59,934 nucleotides of DNA from Acetobacteraceae bacterium (GCA_947474705.1 CANJJS010000025.1:1-59934); one strand, 5' to 3'; shown: positions 24,994 through 34,481, counted from the stretch's first letter. A program made the numbers and translations. Notes: generated by a model from the letters alone, not told the origin.

Positions 24994-26598
24994 TCAACCG
25001 TTCGCGGGGTGGAAGTAATCGGCGTAGACTCTGTAGCAATCGTGGGTCGGTGCCCGTTTCACGTAGCGCGACTGATGTTTGACGTAGCCGCGGACGATGT
25101 CGTCCTTGCGGGAGGTCCGGTTGTGGCGGAATTCCTCCAGCGAGGAGGCGCCGTTGCGCATCACGTGCGGGTCGTTCTGCCAGTGGCAGGCGGCGTATGT
25201 GATGGTGTCCAGAAGATCGTGGCGTTCTTCGGTCCGTTCCAGATACGAATCCACCAGCGCGCACGACCGTGGCGCGTCCTGCGCCAGCACGTATTGCTTG
25301 ATTTCCGGCAGAATCCGGTCGATGGGGATCGCGTCGGCCCAGGCGCGGAAATTTCGGCGGGGTTCGAGCGCCATGGCGGGATCGCGTGGGAAATTGGCGT
25401 TGGACCGGATGGTATCGTTCATGAATCGCGCGCCCATGAAGATGGCTTTGACCTGGTGGGGATTGTCGAAATTCCGCACCCAGAATTGCACGACATTCAT
25501 GTAATCCAGCGCGTGCGTCGGATGCAGGAAGGCGTTCGGGTGTTCCAGTACATCGATCAGGTAGCGTTGGAAACACACGACCACCGCGTCGCCCACGTCC
25601 AGTACGCCCGCGCCGCGTTTGAACAATGCCATGATCGCGGCGTTCACGTCGAATGGTCCGCCCCACAGCAGGGCTTCGGTCAGTCCGTCCAGTTCCCGTT
25701 CCGTCACGGGTTTCGCCGAGCGTTTGGGGATCGCGGCGTGATCCGGAATTTCCATCCGGCAGATATTCGCGATTTCCGTCCACAGGCCGTACAGTCTGGG
25801 CGAGCAGCCGAGATCGGGCACGACCGTGTACATCAGCTCGTGGGCGTCGTCCCAGCCGAGGTAGTCGGCGATATCGACCAGCGCGCGTGCCCGCAGCGCC
25901 TTATGTCCGATGTTCTGATAGCCGCCGCGATTGATAATGGTGTCCTGCAGATCGGTGATTCCCGCGAACAGGATCGCGTCTTTCAAGCGCTTGCGATGTT
26001 CGGGTTCGCCCGCGAGGCCCAAAAACAGGCCGTAGGCTTCGGCTTTGTCGCCCTCGGCGATGGCCCAGTTCATGCGGCCCAGACGATCGTCGACGGAGCC
26101 GCCGAAGATGGGGGCGTGATCCCGGAAGTAGATTTTCGGCGGGTTCCACGCCGGGCCGTCGAAACGATTCACCTCCGCGTCGGGGCCGGGAAATTTGCGG
26201 CCGCATTGTTCGCCGTCTCGGGCGTAATGACCGGGGAACTCGCAGACCACCTGTTCCCAGACGTTCAGGCCTTGTGGGACGTACCACATCGCCTGAATGT
26301 TGGGCAGAATCCCGCGGGAGCCGCCGAGTTCGCCCATCAGGGAGATCGCGCCGCGCCAGCCCAGTATCGTGTGGTCGTAATTGACGCCGCGCATTTCGCC
26401 GGAGGGTAGGCGCATCAAATGCGAGGGCACCTGGACATACGGCGCGGCCGAGGCGATCGCCGCCTTGATCGTGTCCTTAAGAGAACGGTCCTCTTCGGTC
26501 ACCAGGCGGCAGAATGTGTTCGTCGCCTCCCGGTAACGAACGCCCTGAATTTCCTCCCGCAAACGATCGATCGTCGCGGTCCCCTGTATCACGCCCAT
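24994..26598 (-). CDS. Conserved-looking protein of unknown function (534 aa)
   Basis: This 534-residue soluble protein has no signal peptide or membrane span. The N-terminal region has APYVQVPSHLMRLPSGEMRG, then MRGVNYDHTILGWRGAISLM and MWYVPQGLNVWEQVV. The remainder is helical with repeated His-bearing segments (NIGHKALRARALVD, LHPTHALDYMNVVQFWV, DNPHQVKAIF, ACHWQNDPHVM) that could bind metal or cofactor. I do not recognise the family; a redox-related helical-bundle enzyme is only a guess. ATG 26596-26598 is chosen for GGAGGAGG six bases upstream. A perfect FNR box is centred 58.5 bases upstream. It is the first gene of a two-gene operon. Confidence 0.85.
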   Translation of the reverse strand: MGVIQGTATIDRLREEIQGVRYREATNTFCRLVTEEDRSLKDTIKAAIASAAPYVQVPSHLMRLPSGEMRGVNYDHTILGWRGAISLMGELGGSRGILPNIQAMWYVPQGLNVWEQVVCEFPGHYARDGEQCGRKFPGPDAEVNRFDGPAWNPPKIYFRDHAPIFGGSVDDRLGRMNWAIAEGDKAEAYGLFLGLAGEPEHRKRLKDAILFAGITDLQDTIINRGGYQNIGHKALRARALVDIADYLGWDDAHELMYTVVPDLGCSPRLYGLWTEIANICRMEIPDHAAIPKRSAKPVTERELDGLTEALLWGGPFDVNAAIMALFKRGAGVLDVGDAVVVCFQRYLIDVLEHPNAFLHPTHALDYMNVVQFWVRNFDNPHQVKAIFMGARFMNDTIRSNANFPRDPAMALEPRRNFRAWADAIPIDRILPEIKQYVLAQDAPRSCALVDSYLERTEERHDLLDTITYAACHWQNDPHVMRNGASSLEEFRHNRTSRKDDIVRGYVKHQSRYVKRAPTHDCYRVYADYFHPANG

Positions 26599-26649
26599 GA
26601 TCCGCCTCCTCCATCGGCGCGACTGGACGCTCATGGCGCGCGGGCGTCC

Positions 26650-26663
26650 TTGATTCAGATCAA
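26650..26663. promoter_or_regulatory. Perfect FNR-type box upstream of the unknown two-gene operon
   Basis: TTGATTCAGATCAA matches TTGAT-N4-ATCAA at every fixed position. The centre is 58.5 bases from the ATG at 26598, which places the start site about 17 bases before the codon if the box is at -41.5. It is about 170 bases from lepA and therefore unlikely to serve that gene. Confidence 0.75.
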
Positions 26664-26832
26664 GGGGCCGGGCGCGGGTCCCGGGCGGGGCTTTTCGACC
26701 ATTGGCGGCCTGTTCTGGACGGCGGGGTTCAACGGATGGATGACACCGCGACGCGCAACGTCTATCAGGGGGCTGAACCGGAGGGTCACCGTCTGACCCC
26801 TGCCGTCAAGCTCAGGTCCCTGTTTCCCCGCC

Positions 26833-28638
26833 ATGACAGACACGCCGCTCGATCACATCCGAAATTTCTCCATCATCGCCCATATCGACCACGGGAAATC
26901 CACCCTGGCCGACCGGCTGATCCAGTTCACCGGCGCGTTGAGCGAACGGGAAATGACCTCCCAGGTCCTGGACAGCATGGACCTGGAGAAAGAGCGCGGT
27001 ATCACCATCAAGGCGCAGACCGTCCGTCTCTCTTATAAGGCGAAGAACGGGGAGACGTACGAGCTTAACCTGATGGACACGCCCGGCCACGTCGATTTCG
27101 CGTACGAGGTCAGCCGCAGCCTGGCGGCGTGCGAGGGGTCGCTGTTGGTCGTCGATGCCAGCCAGGGGGTGGAGGCGCAGACGCTCGCCAACGTGTACCA
27201 GGCGATCGAGGCGAATCACGAGATCGTGCCGATCCTGAACAAGATCGATCTTCCCGCCGCCGAGCCGGAGCGGGTGAAGCAGCAGATCGAGGATGTGATC
27301 GGGCTCGATACCTCGGATTGCGTGGAGATCAGCGCCAAGACGGGCCTGAATATCGAGGGCGTGCTGGAGGCGCTGGTGCATCGGCTGCCGCCGCCGAAAG
27401 GCGACGCGAACGCGCCGTTGAAGGCGTTGCTGGTGGATAGTTGGTACGATCAGTATCTCGGCGTCGTGATTCTGGTGCGGATCAAGGACGGCCGCATGAA
27501 GCGCGGCATGAAGATCCGGATGATGGCGAAGGGCTCCACCCATGCGATCGAGCAGGTGGGCGTGTTCTCGCCGCGGATGATCCCCACCGACGATCTGGGA
27601 CCAGGGGAGATGGGGTATATCACCGCCGCGATCAAAACCGTGGCGGATTGCAATATCGGCGACACGATCACGGACGACCGGGTGCCGGCGGCGGAAGCTC
27701 TGCCGGGGTTCAAGCCGTCGATCCCCGTGGTGTGGTGCGGGCTGTATCCCGTCGATGCGGACGATTTCGAGAAATTGCGGGAATCGCTGGGGAAGCTGCG
27801 GCTGAACGACGCGAGTTTTCACTACGAGCCGGAGACCTCGGCGGCGCTGGGGTTTGGGTTCCGGTGCGGGTTCCTCGGGTTGTTGCATCTGGAGATCATT
27901 CAGGAGCGGTTGAGCCGGGAATTCGATCTGGATCTGATCGCGACGGCGCCCTCGGTTGTCTATCATATCGTGCGGACCAATGGGCAGACGATGGAGTTGC
28001 ACAATCCGGTCGATATGCCGGATCCGTCGTTGATCGATATCATCGAAGAGCCCTGGATCAAGGCTACGATCATGGTGCCCGACGAGTATCTGGGCTCGAT
28101 CCTGGCGTTGTGCACGGAGCGGCGCGGGGTGCAGATCGATCTGACCTATGTCGGCAATCGCGCGATGGCGGTGTATCGCATTCCGTTGAACGAGGTGGTG
28201 TTCGATTTCTACGACCGGTTGAAGTCGGTCAGCCGCGGTTACGCCAGCTTCGATTACCAGATGGACGGGTATACCGAAGGCGAGCTGGTGCGGATCTCCA
28301 TTCTCGTGAACAACGACCCGGTGGACGCGCTGAGCTTCATCGCGCATCGGGCGGTGGCGGAAACGCGAGGGCGAGCGATCTGCGCGCGGTTGAAGGATCT
28401 GATCCCGCGGCAATTGTTCAAGATCGCGATCCAGGCGGCGATCGGCGGGCGGGTGATCGCGCGCGAAACGATTGGGGCGTTGTCGAAGGACGTGACCGCG
28501 AAGTGTTATGGCGGCGATATCAGCCGCAAGCGCAAGCTGCTGGACAAGCAGAAAGAGGGCAAGAAGCGGATGCGGCAATACGGAAAGGTCGAGATTCCGC
28601 AGTCGGCGTTCCTGGCGGCGTTGAAGATGGACGCCTGA
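26833..28638 (+). CDS. lepA: Elongation factor 4 (LepA)
   Basis: This 601-residue translational GTPase acts on elongating or initiating ribosomes. It has G1 AHIDHGKST (16-24), G2 [12 protein letters not shown]3 [13 protein letters not shown]4 [11 protein letters not shown] and the EF-G-like domains, then the LepA-specific C-terminal domain with [18 protein letters not shown] (ribosome contact). The length is usual. The ATG follows a GC-rich leader without a strong ribosome binding site. Its stop is seven bases from the outer arm of the 28.6 kb palindrome. Confidence 0.98.
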   Translation: MTDTPLDHIRNFSIIAHIDHGKSTLADRLIQFTGALSEREMTSQVLDSMDLEKERGITIKAQTVRLSYKAKNGETYELNLMDTPGHVDFAYEVSRSLAACEGSLLVVDASQGVEAQTLANVYQAIEANHEIVPILNKIDLPAAEPERVKQQIEDVIGLDTSDCVEISAKTGLNIEGVLEALVHRLPPPKGDANAPLKALLVDSWYDQYLGVVILVRIKDGRMKRGMKIRMMAKGSTHAIEQVGVFSPRMIPTDDLGPGEMGYITAAIKTVADCNIGDTITDDRVPAAEALPGFKPSIPVVWCGLYPVDADDFEKLRESLGKLRLNDASFHYEPETSAALGFGFRCGFLGLLHLEIIQERLSREFDLDLIATAPSVVYHIVRTNGQTMELHNPVDMPDPSLIDIIEEPWIKATIMVPDEYLGSILALCTERRGVQIDLTYVGNRAMAVYRIPLNEVVFDFYDRLKSVSRGYASFDYQMDGYTEGELVRISILVNNDPVDALSFIAHRAVAETRGRAICARLKDLIPRQLFKIAIQAAIGGRVIARETIGALSKDVTAKCYGGDISRKRKLLDKQKEGKKRMRQYGKVEIPQSAFLAALKMDA

Positions 28639-28645
28639 GATTTGG

Positions 28646-29135
28646 GGTGGGCGCCGGGGCTCTGCCCCGGACCCCGCGAGGGGCTTTGCCCCCTCGACTC
28701 CCACCCTACGGTGGCCGTACATTCACGGAATGAAAATTCGAAGTCAGGAACAACATCTCCTCGTCATCCCCCGACTCGATCGGGGGACCGGGAGCGGCAC
28801 AATCCCGCCTTTCTGGCACTCCCGGTGGCCCGAACAAGTCGGGCTATGACGAGGAGAGTGCGTGCCAGACGGCGGATTTTCATTCCGCGGATGTACGACC
28901 ACCGTAGCGACCCCCACCAGGGGAACGTCCCCTGGACCGCGATCGATTTTGGCCGGATATGAGAAGGGGCCTACCGGGACGTTTCCACGTCCGTGCAGGC
29001 CCCTTCTCATATCCGGCCAAACCCCGGGTTTCCAAGGGCGAGCCCCAAAGGCCCATTGGGGCGGGATCGAAGGGCGGAGCCCTCGTTGGCGCGATCCGCT
29101 TCGCGGCTCTCGGGGGCAAAGCCCCAGCGTTCACC
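28646..29135. repeat. Large composite palindrome, type 1, copy D, with an inserted repeat
   Basis: This element fills the 492-base gap between lepA and the ABC ATPase gene. Outer modules (GGTGGGCGCCGGGGCT at 28646-28661 and its imperfect complement ending at 29135) pair. The centre is a perfect 24-bp stem (28949-28972 with 28997-29020) and a 24-base loop. On the minus strand the loop reads CGGACGTGGAAAC, close to CGGACGTTGCAAC of the two other copies, so this copy is inverted. The left arm is broken by a 202-base insertion (28706-28907). There is no coding content. Confidence 0.85.
28706..28907. mobile_element. Nested palindromic repeat, type 2, copy 2, MITE-like insertion
   Basis: The arms 28706-28739 and 28874-28907 are a 34-base inverted repeat with few mismatches, starting CTACGGTGG and ending CCACCGTAG. 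Inside, TCTCCTCGTCAT (28756-28767) pairs with ATGACGAGGAGA (28846-28857) around the same core as at 4.2 kb. The insertion splits the left arm of the type-1 palindrome. CGACTCCCACC (28695-28705) and CGACCCCCACC (28908-28918) flank it as an 11-base near-identical direct repeat, like a target-site duplication. It has no open reading frame of note, so movement would need an enzyme supplied elsewhere. Confidence 0.7.
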
Positions 29136-30093
29136 GCAAATGGCAGGCCGCCTGATGGCCCGGCGCGATTTCGCGCAGCATCGGTTTTTCCACCTTGCAG
29201 CGGTCCGTCGCGATCGGGCAGCGCGGGTGGAAGTGGCAGCCAGAAGGCGGGTTGATCGGGCTGGGCACGTCGCCGGTGACCCGGTTTTTGGTCCGTTGCA
29301 GCGCCGGATCCGGCAGCGGCACGGCGGCCAGCAGGGCTTCGGTGTAGGGGTGTTGCGGGTTCGCGAACAGCGACACCTTGTCGGCGTATTCGACGATGCG
29401 GCCCAGATACATCACGGCGACGCGATGGCTGATGTGCTCGACGACCGCCAGGTTATGCGAGACGAAGAGGTACGAGAGTTTCATCTCGCTTTGCAGGTCC
29501 ATCAGCAGGTTGATCACCTGCGCCTGGATCGACACGTCCAGCGCGGAGACGGGTTCGTCCGCGACGATGAAATGGGGGTCGAGGGCGAGGGCGCGGGCGA
29601 TGGAAACGCGTTGGCGCTGGCCGCCGGAGAACTGGTGGGGGTAGTTGGACATCTGCTCGGCGCGCAGGCCGACGCGTTTGAACAGGGCGGCGACGCGGTC
29701 TTCGCGTTCGCTGGCATTGCCGACGCCGTGGACTTTCAGCGGCTCGCCGACGATGTCCTTGACCCGGATGCGGGGGTTCAGCGAGGAAAAGGGATCCTGA
29801 AAGACGATTTGCATTTGGCGCCGCAGCGGCCGCATTTCGGTTTTGGTCAGGCCGCCGATTTCCTGGCCGCGGACTTTGATGCTGCCGGAGGTGGGTTCGA
29901 CCAGGCGGAGCACGGTGCGTCCGACGGTGGTTTTGCCGCAGCCGCTTTCGCCGACCAGGCCAAGGGTTTCGCCTTCCTCGATGGCGAAAGAGACGCCGTC
30001 GACGGCGTGGACGTTGCCCACCGTGCGTTGCAGGACGCCTTTCCGGATCGGAAAGTGTTTTTTGAGGTCGGTGACTTCGATCAGGCTTGCCAT
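29131..30093 (-). CDS. Dipeptide/oligopeptide ABC transporter ATP-binding protein (DppF/OppF-type)
   Basis: This 320-residue ATPase has Walker A GESGCGKT at 48-55, [13 protein letters not shown] (Q-loop), [16 protein letters not shown] (signature), [14 protein letters not shown] (Walker B) and the C-terminal oligopeptide-type extension with [12 protein letters not shown] and the Cys cluster [14 protein letters not shown], which in this family can carry an iron-sulfur cluster. It is the last gene of a five-gene importer operon and ends next to the 28.6 kb palindrome. Confidence 0.94.
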   Translation of the reverse strand: MASLIEVTDLKKHFPIRKGVLQRTVGNVHAVDGVSFAIEEGETLGLVGESGCGKTTVGRTVLRLVEPTSGSIKVRGQEIGGLTKTEMRPLRRQMQIVFQDPFSSLNPRIRVKDIVGEPLKVHGVGNASEREDRVAALFKRVGLRAEQMSNYPHQFSGGQRQRVSIARALALDPHFIVADEPVSALDVSIQAQVINLLMDLQSEMKLSYLFVSHNLAVVEHISHRVAVMYLGRIVEYADKVSLFANPQHPYTEALLAAVPLPDPALQRTKNRVTGDVPSPINPPSGCHFHPRCPIATDRCKVEKPMLREIAPGHQAACHLR

Positions 30094-30103
30094 GTCGTTC
30101 GCC

Positions 30104-31090
30104 TCAGGCTCGCCAGCAGGCGGCGAGATGGTCGGGGGCTTTGAGTTCCAGCTCCGGCAATGTCGTGGTGCATTGCGCTTCGCTGCGTGTGCAACGCGGG
30201 CTGAAGGCGCAGCCGGGGGGGAGGTTGATCAAAGGTGGCACGATGCCGGGGATTTCGGTCAGGCGCGCCGTGGCATCGACGCCCGTGAGGCCGCGGGCGC
30301 TGGCGACGCGGGGGATCGAGGACATGAGGCCGGTCATATAGGGGTGTTTGGGGTTGGCGAAGACTTCGCCGACCGGCGCTTCCTCGACCTTGCGGCCGGC
30401 GTACATGACCACGACGCGGTTGGCGGTTTCGGCGACGACGCCGAGATCGTGGGTGATGAGGACGACGGCGGTGCCGAATTCGCGGCGGAGGTCGCCGATC
30501 AGATCCAGAATCTGGGCCTGGATGGTGACGTCGAGCGCGGTGGTGGGTTCGTCGGCGACGAGGACCTTGGGTTTGCAGGCCAGCGCCATGGCGATCATGG
30601 CGCGTTGGCGCATGCCGCCTGACATTTGGTGCGGGTATTCGCGGGCGCGGCGTTCGGGTTCCGGGATTTTCACGTGGTTGAGCATTTCCACGGCCCGGTC
30701 GCGGGCGGCTTTGCGTCCGAGGCCGTCGTGCAGCGTGACCATTTCCGCGATCTGGCGGCCGATGGTCAGCAGCGGGTTCAGCGCTGTCATCGGTTCCTGG
30801 AAGATCATCGCGATTTGCTTGCCTCGGGCGCGGCGCATTTCGGCGTCGCTGAGTTTCAGCAGATCGGTGCCGTCGACCTTGACGCTGCCGGAGACGATTT
30901 CTCCGGGTGGCATCGGGATCAGGCGCAGCAGCGACAGCGCGGTGATGGTTTTGCCGCAGCCGGATTCGCCGACGATGGCGAGGGTTTCGCCGGCGTTGAC
31001 CGAGAACGACACGTTTTGCACGGCGCGGACCAGGCCGCGGCGGGTGTGGAAGACCGTGCTGAGGTTGGAGACTTCGAGAACGGGGGCCAT
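30104..31090 (-). CDS. Dipeptide/oligopeptide ABC transporter ATP-binding protein (DppD/OppD-type)
   Basis: This 328-residue ATPase has Walker A GESGCGKT at 41-48, [13 protein letters not shown] (Q-loop), [16 protein letters not shown] (signature), [14 protein letters not shown] (Walker B) and [12 protein letters not shown] with a terminal Cys-containing extension ([15 protein letters not shown]). It pairs with the DppF-type subunit downstream to power the importer. Its ATG shares one base with the stop of the permease gene (TGATG), so expression is coupled. Confidence 0.94.
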   Translation of the reverse strand: MAPVLEVSNLSTVFHTRRGLVRAVQNVSFSVNAGETLAIVGESGCGKTITALSLLRLIPMPPGEIVSGSVKVDGTDLLKLSDAEMRRARGKQIAMIFQEPMTALNPLLTIGRQIAEMVTLHDGLGRKAARDRAVEMLNHVKIPEPERRAREYPHQMSGGMRQRAMIAMALACKPKVLVADEPTTALDVTIQAQILDLIGDLRREFGTAVVLITHDLGVVAETANRVVVMYAGRKVEEAPVGEVFANPKHPYMTGLMSSIPRVASARGLTGVDATARLTEIPGIVPPLINLPPGCAFSPRCTRSEAQCTTTLPELELKAPDHLAACWRA

Positions 31091-31938
31091 CAGTCGCGCT
31101 GCCTCGGGTCGAGGGCGTCGCGCAGGGCGTCGCCCAGAAGATTGGTGCCGAAAACGATCAGGCTGATGGCGAGGCCCGGGAAGATGACCAGCCAGGGGGC
31201 GGTGCGGACATATTCCGCGGCCGACTCGGACAGCATGCGGCCCCAGGACGGCCAGGGTTCGGGCACGCCCAGACCGAGGAAGGAGAGCGAGGCCTCGGTC
31301 AGGATGGTGGAGCCGAGCTGCGCCGTCGCCAGCACGATCAGGGGGGCGAGGGTGTTGGGCAGGACGTGGACCACGGCGATGCGGAACTCGCTCATGCCCG
31401 TGGCTTTGGCGGCCTCGACGAAGGGCATTTCGCGCAGCGACAGCACGTTGGACCGGATGACGCGGGCCACGTTCGGGATCAGCGGGATGGCGATGGCGAT
31501 GATGGTGTTCGGCAAAGACGGGCCGAGGGAGGCGGTGATCACCAGGGCCATGACCAGCAGCGGCAGCGACTGCATGATTTCGGCGACGCGTTGCACCAGC
31601 AGGTCGAACATCCCGCCGATGTAACCCGAGGCGAGGCCGAGGGCGGCGCCGAGGCCGGAGCCGAGGAAGGTCGCGCCGATCGACACCGCGAGCGAGATGC
31701 GCGCGCCGTGGATCATGCGGCTGAACACGTCGCGGCCCATCATGTCGGCGCCCATCAGATAGGTGCCGCCGGGTTTGGCCAGCGAGGCTTTGGGGTTGGT
31801 GGTGAAGGGATCGAGCGGCGCGACCGTGCCGGCGAAGATCGCCGCCAGCACGAACACGGTCATGATGATCGCCCCCGCGACACCCAAGGGGTATCGCCGC
31901 GCGAGGTAGGCGACATCGTTCCAGAATCCTGTTTTCAT
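31090..31938 (-). CDS. Dipeptide/oligopeptide ABC transporter permease (DppC/OppC-type)
   Basis: This 282-residue inner-membrane protein has an N-terminal cytoplasmic stretch, a first span followed by a periplasmic loop, and the DppC landmarks YLMGADMMGRDVFSRMIHGA and VEAAKATGMSEFRIAVVHVL (ATPase coupling helix). The C-terminus ends in LLGDALRDALDPRQRD, the usual OppC ending. It overlaps the DppB-type gene by four bases. Confidence 0.94.
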   Translation of the reverse strand: MKTGFWNDVAYLARRYPLGVAGAIIMTVFVLAAIFAGTVAPLDPFTTNPKASLAKPGGTYLMGADMMGRDVFSRMIHGARISLAVSIGATFLGSGLGAALGLASGYIGGMFDLLVQRVAEIMQSLPLLVMALVITASLGPSLPNTIIAIAIPLIPNVARVIRSNVLSLREMPFVEAAKATGMSEFRIAVVHVLPNTLAPLIVLATAQLGSTILTEASLSFLGLGVPEPWPSWGRMLSESAAEYVRTAPWLVIFPGLAISLIVFGTNLLGDALRDALDPRQRD

Positions 31939-32879
31939 GAGCCGTACCGGATGCGGGGATCGACGAGCATATAGGCGAGATCGACGAGCAGGTTCACCGT
32001 GACCACCACGAAGGCGATGAACATCACGAGGTTTTGCACCATCGGGTAATCGCGCCAGCGGATCGCTTCCACGAGGAAGCGGGCGACGCCGGGGATATTG
32101 AAGACGGTTTCGGTCACGATCAGGCCGCCCATGAGGAACGCGGCCTCGACGCCGATGACGGTGATGACCGGCAGCACGGCGTTACGGAGAGCGTGATCGT
32201 AGGTGACGGCGCCGTCGGAGAGGCCTTTCGACCGCGCCGTGCGGACGTAATCCTGGCGCAGGACTTCCAGCATGGACGATCGGGTCAGGCGCATGATCAG
32301 GGCCGCGCTGCGGAAGCCGACGGCGGCGGCGGGGATCAGTTGCAGCATCCACCAGTTCCATCCGCTGGCATTGCGGTCGTAGATCGGGATGGTGCCGGAG
32401 TAGTGGACGAAGGCCATCAGGATCAGCAGGCCGAGCCAGAAGGATGGCAGGGACAGGCCGCTGAGGCTGAGGATGCGGAGGCCGTAGTCCGTGCCGGAGT
32501 TTTGCCGCACCGCGCTGATCACGCCCAGGGGCACGCCCATGGTGATGGAGAAGAGCATGGCGAAGCCGGCGAGGCGCGCGGTGATGGGGATGCGCGGCAG
32601 GATTTCGTCGATGACGGGTTTTTCCGAGACGTAGGAAAAGCCCAGGTCGCCGCGGAGCAGGCCGCCGATCCATTGCGCGTATTGCATGGGAAGTGGGAGG
32701 TCGAGGCCCAGGTCGGCGACGATTTTCTTTTTCTCGGCGGGGTCGATGAGACCGGCGGAGTCAAAGAGGATATCGGCGATGTTCCCGGGGACGATGCGCA
32801 GCAACAGGAAGATGGCGATCGACACCCCGAACAGGGTGACCACCATCAGAAGCAGGCGCCGGATGATATATGACAGCAT
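31935..32879 (-). CDS. Dipeptide/oligopeptide ABC transporter permease (DppB/OppB-type)
   Basis: This 314-residue inner-membrane protein shows the DppB layout: MLSYIIRRLLLMVVTLFGVS start, a long periplasmic loop, GVISAVRQNSGTDY, RSSMLEVLRQDYVRTARSKG (coupling region) and the end LLVDLAYMLVDPRIRYGS. Six hydrophobic spans are expected and seen. It begins six bases after the binding-protein stop codon. Confidence 0.94.
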   Translation of the reverse strand: MLSYIIRRLLLMVVTLFGVSIAIFLLLRIVPGNIADILFDSAGLIDPAEKKKIVADLGLDLPLPMQYAQWIGGLLRGDLGFSYVSEKPVIDEILPRIPITARLAGFAMLFSITMGVPLGVISAVRQNSGTDYGLRILSLSGLSLPSFWLGLLILMAFVHYSGTIPIYDRNASGWNWWMLQLIPAAAVGFRSAALIMRLTRSSMLEVLRQDYVRTARSKGLSDGAVTYDHALRNAVLPVITVIGVEAAFLMGGLIVTETVFNIPGVARFLVEAIRWRDYPMVQNLVMFIAFVVVTVNLLVDLAYMLVDPRIRYGS

Positions 32880-32885
32880 GTTGCC

Positions 32886-34481
32886 TCAGCGATCCAGCCA
32901 GACGTCTTCGAAACGCCAATGATTGTAGATACTGTTCACGGCCAGTTTCAGGCCCTTGACCTGGGGCCACCAGCAGGTGCCGCCCTGGGATTGGAAGACC
33001 ACGGGCCGCGCGCCGTCTTCTTGCAGTCTCCGGTCGATTTCCCAGACGATTTTCCGCCTCGCGTCCTGGTCCTTCATCTGGGACTGTTGGTGGAACAGTT
33101 TTTCCAGTTCGGGGTTGCAGTAGGAGGTGTAGTTGCGTTCGGAACCGCACAGATAGTTTTCGAAGAACATGACGTCGGGGTCGTCGATGCCCGTGCCCTG
33201 CACGTTCATGCCGACCGAGTAGTCTTTTTTCAGCAGCCGCGCGTACCAGACCGAGGAGTCCAACGGCTCCAGCTCGGCCTGAATGAACACCGTTTTCAGG
33301 TGGTCGATCAGGATCACGGAGGCGTCGCGATAGCTGGCGACGTTGCGGGTCGAGACCTTGAGCGGCATCATCTTGTCGGGACCGTAGCCGAGTTCCCGCA
33401 TGATTTTGCGGCCTTCCTCGCGGCTTTTCTCGACGTCGGCGCCGTAGCCAGGGATTGCCGCCATATATTCGGGCGACCAGCCCCAGAGGCCTTCGGGCGG
33501 CGCGAGCATGGCGCCGCCGATATTATAGACGCCGCGGCTGAGGATATCGGAGAAGGCTTTGCGGTCGATCGCCAGGGCCATGGCGCGGCGGACGCGGGCG
33601 TCGTCGAAGGGGGGGCGTTCGCGGTTGACCAGCAGGTTGCCCTGGGTGTTCGACGGTTGAACGAGGCACTGCATTTCCGGCACGGCGGCCTGGATTTCCT
33701 TCACCAGTTCCGGCGGGATTTCGCCGGTCAGCGACAGGTCGAATTTGCCGGCCTGCTGGGCCAGGATCGCCGTCGAGCGGTTCGGGATGATCGTGTATTC
33801 GATGCCGTCGAGGTAGGGGCGGCCGGGTTTCCAGTAGTCGGGGTTGCGGACGAGTTTGATGGATTCGTTCTGCTTGAACTCGGCGAATTTGAACGGACCG
33901 GTGCCGATGGGCGCGGTCCGCATTTGGGCCGCGGTCACGTGGCAGGGGTAGACCGGGGAGAAGCCGCCGGCGAGCATCACGAGCAGAGAGGGTTGCGGTT
34001 CCTTCAGGTGGAACACGACCTCGCGCGGGCCGTTGACGGTGATTTCCTTGATGTTGAACCACCAGGTCTTATGCGGGTTTTTCCGCATTTTGCCGTCGAC
34101 TTTGCCGGTGACCGTATCCCAGGTGCATTTCACGTCGGCGGAGGTGAAGGGCTTGCCGTCGTGCCATTTCACGCCGTCGCGGAGTTGGAAGGTCAGGGTG
34201 CGGTCTTCGTTGGAGAGAGCCCAGGAGGTCGCGAGGTCGGGGGCGATTTGTTCGAGGCGGTTTTGGCGGGCGCCGTATTCGAAGACGACGAGATTGTTGA
34301 ACACCGCCATGAAGGGCATGTCGGTGGAGATCGTCGCTTCCTCGTGGATCGAGGCGCTGGGTGGGTTGTCGCGATGGGTCACGCGCAGCAGGCCGCCGCT
34401 TTTTTGCGCGAAGGCGCCTGTCGCGGCCGTGGAAATTGCCAAAAGGCAGGCAATCGCGATCGATGTGGCGCGGCGGCCCAT
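32886..34481 (-). CDS. ABC transporter substrate-binding protein, family 5
   Basis: This 531-residue periplasmic protein has a signal peptide MGRRATSIAIACLLA to GAFAQ (about 26 residues). Family-5 landmarks are FNNLVVFEYGA, LRDGVKWHDGKPFTSADVK, PIGTGPFKFAEFKQNESIKL and RRAMALAIDRKAFS. The start ATG 34481 has a run of Gs just upstream; the longer frame adds 20 unsupported residues. It is the first transporter gene after an MmgE/PrpD gene, 69 bases away, and would feed the Dpp/Opp-type permease. The ligand could be an organic acid or a peptide. Confidence 0.92.
   Translation of the reverse strand: MGRRATSIAIACLLAISTAATGAFAQKSGGLLRVTHRDNPPSASIHEEATISTDMPFMAVFNNLVVFEYGARQNRLEQIAPDLATSWALSNEDRTLTFQLRDGVKWHDGKPFTSADVKCTWDTVTGKVDGKMRKNPHKTWWFNIKEITVNGPREVVFHLKEPQPSLLVMLAGGFSPVYPCHVTAAQMRTAPIGTGPFKFAEFKQNESIKLVRNPDYWKPGRPYLDGIEYTIIPNRSTAILAQQAGKFDLSLTGEIPPELVKEIQAAVPEMQCLVQPSNTQGNLLVNRERPPFDDARVRRAMALAIDRKAFSDILSRGVYNIGGAMLAPPEGLWGWSPEYMAAIPGYGADVEKSREEGRKIMRELGYGPDKMMPLKVSTRNVASYRDASVILIDHLKTVFIQAELEPLDSSVWYARLLKKDYSVGMNVQGTGIDDPDVMFFENYLCGSERNYTSYCNPELEKLFHQQSQMKDQDARRKIVWEIDRRLQEDGARPVVFQSQGGTCWWPQVKGLKLAVNSIYNHWRFEDVWLDR

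Noticed and set aside
24658-26409. Plus-strand open frame of 583 codons opposite the unknown 534-residue gene
   Set aside because: The minus-strand frame has a strong ribosome binding site, an FNR box and balanced composition, while the plus-strand frame has no supported start site or domain pattern. Some doubt remains because the minus-strand protein is also of unknown family.
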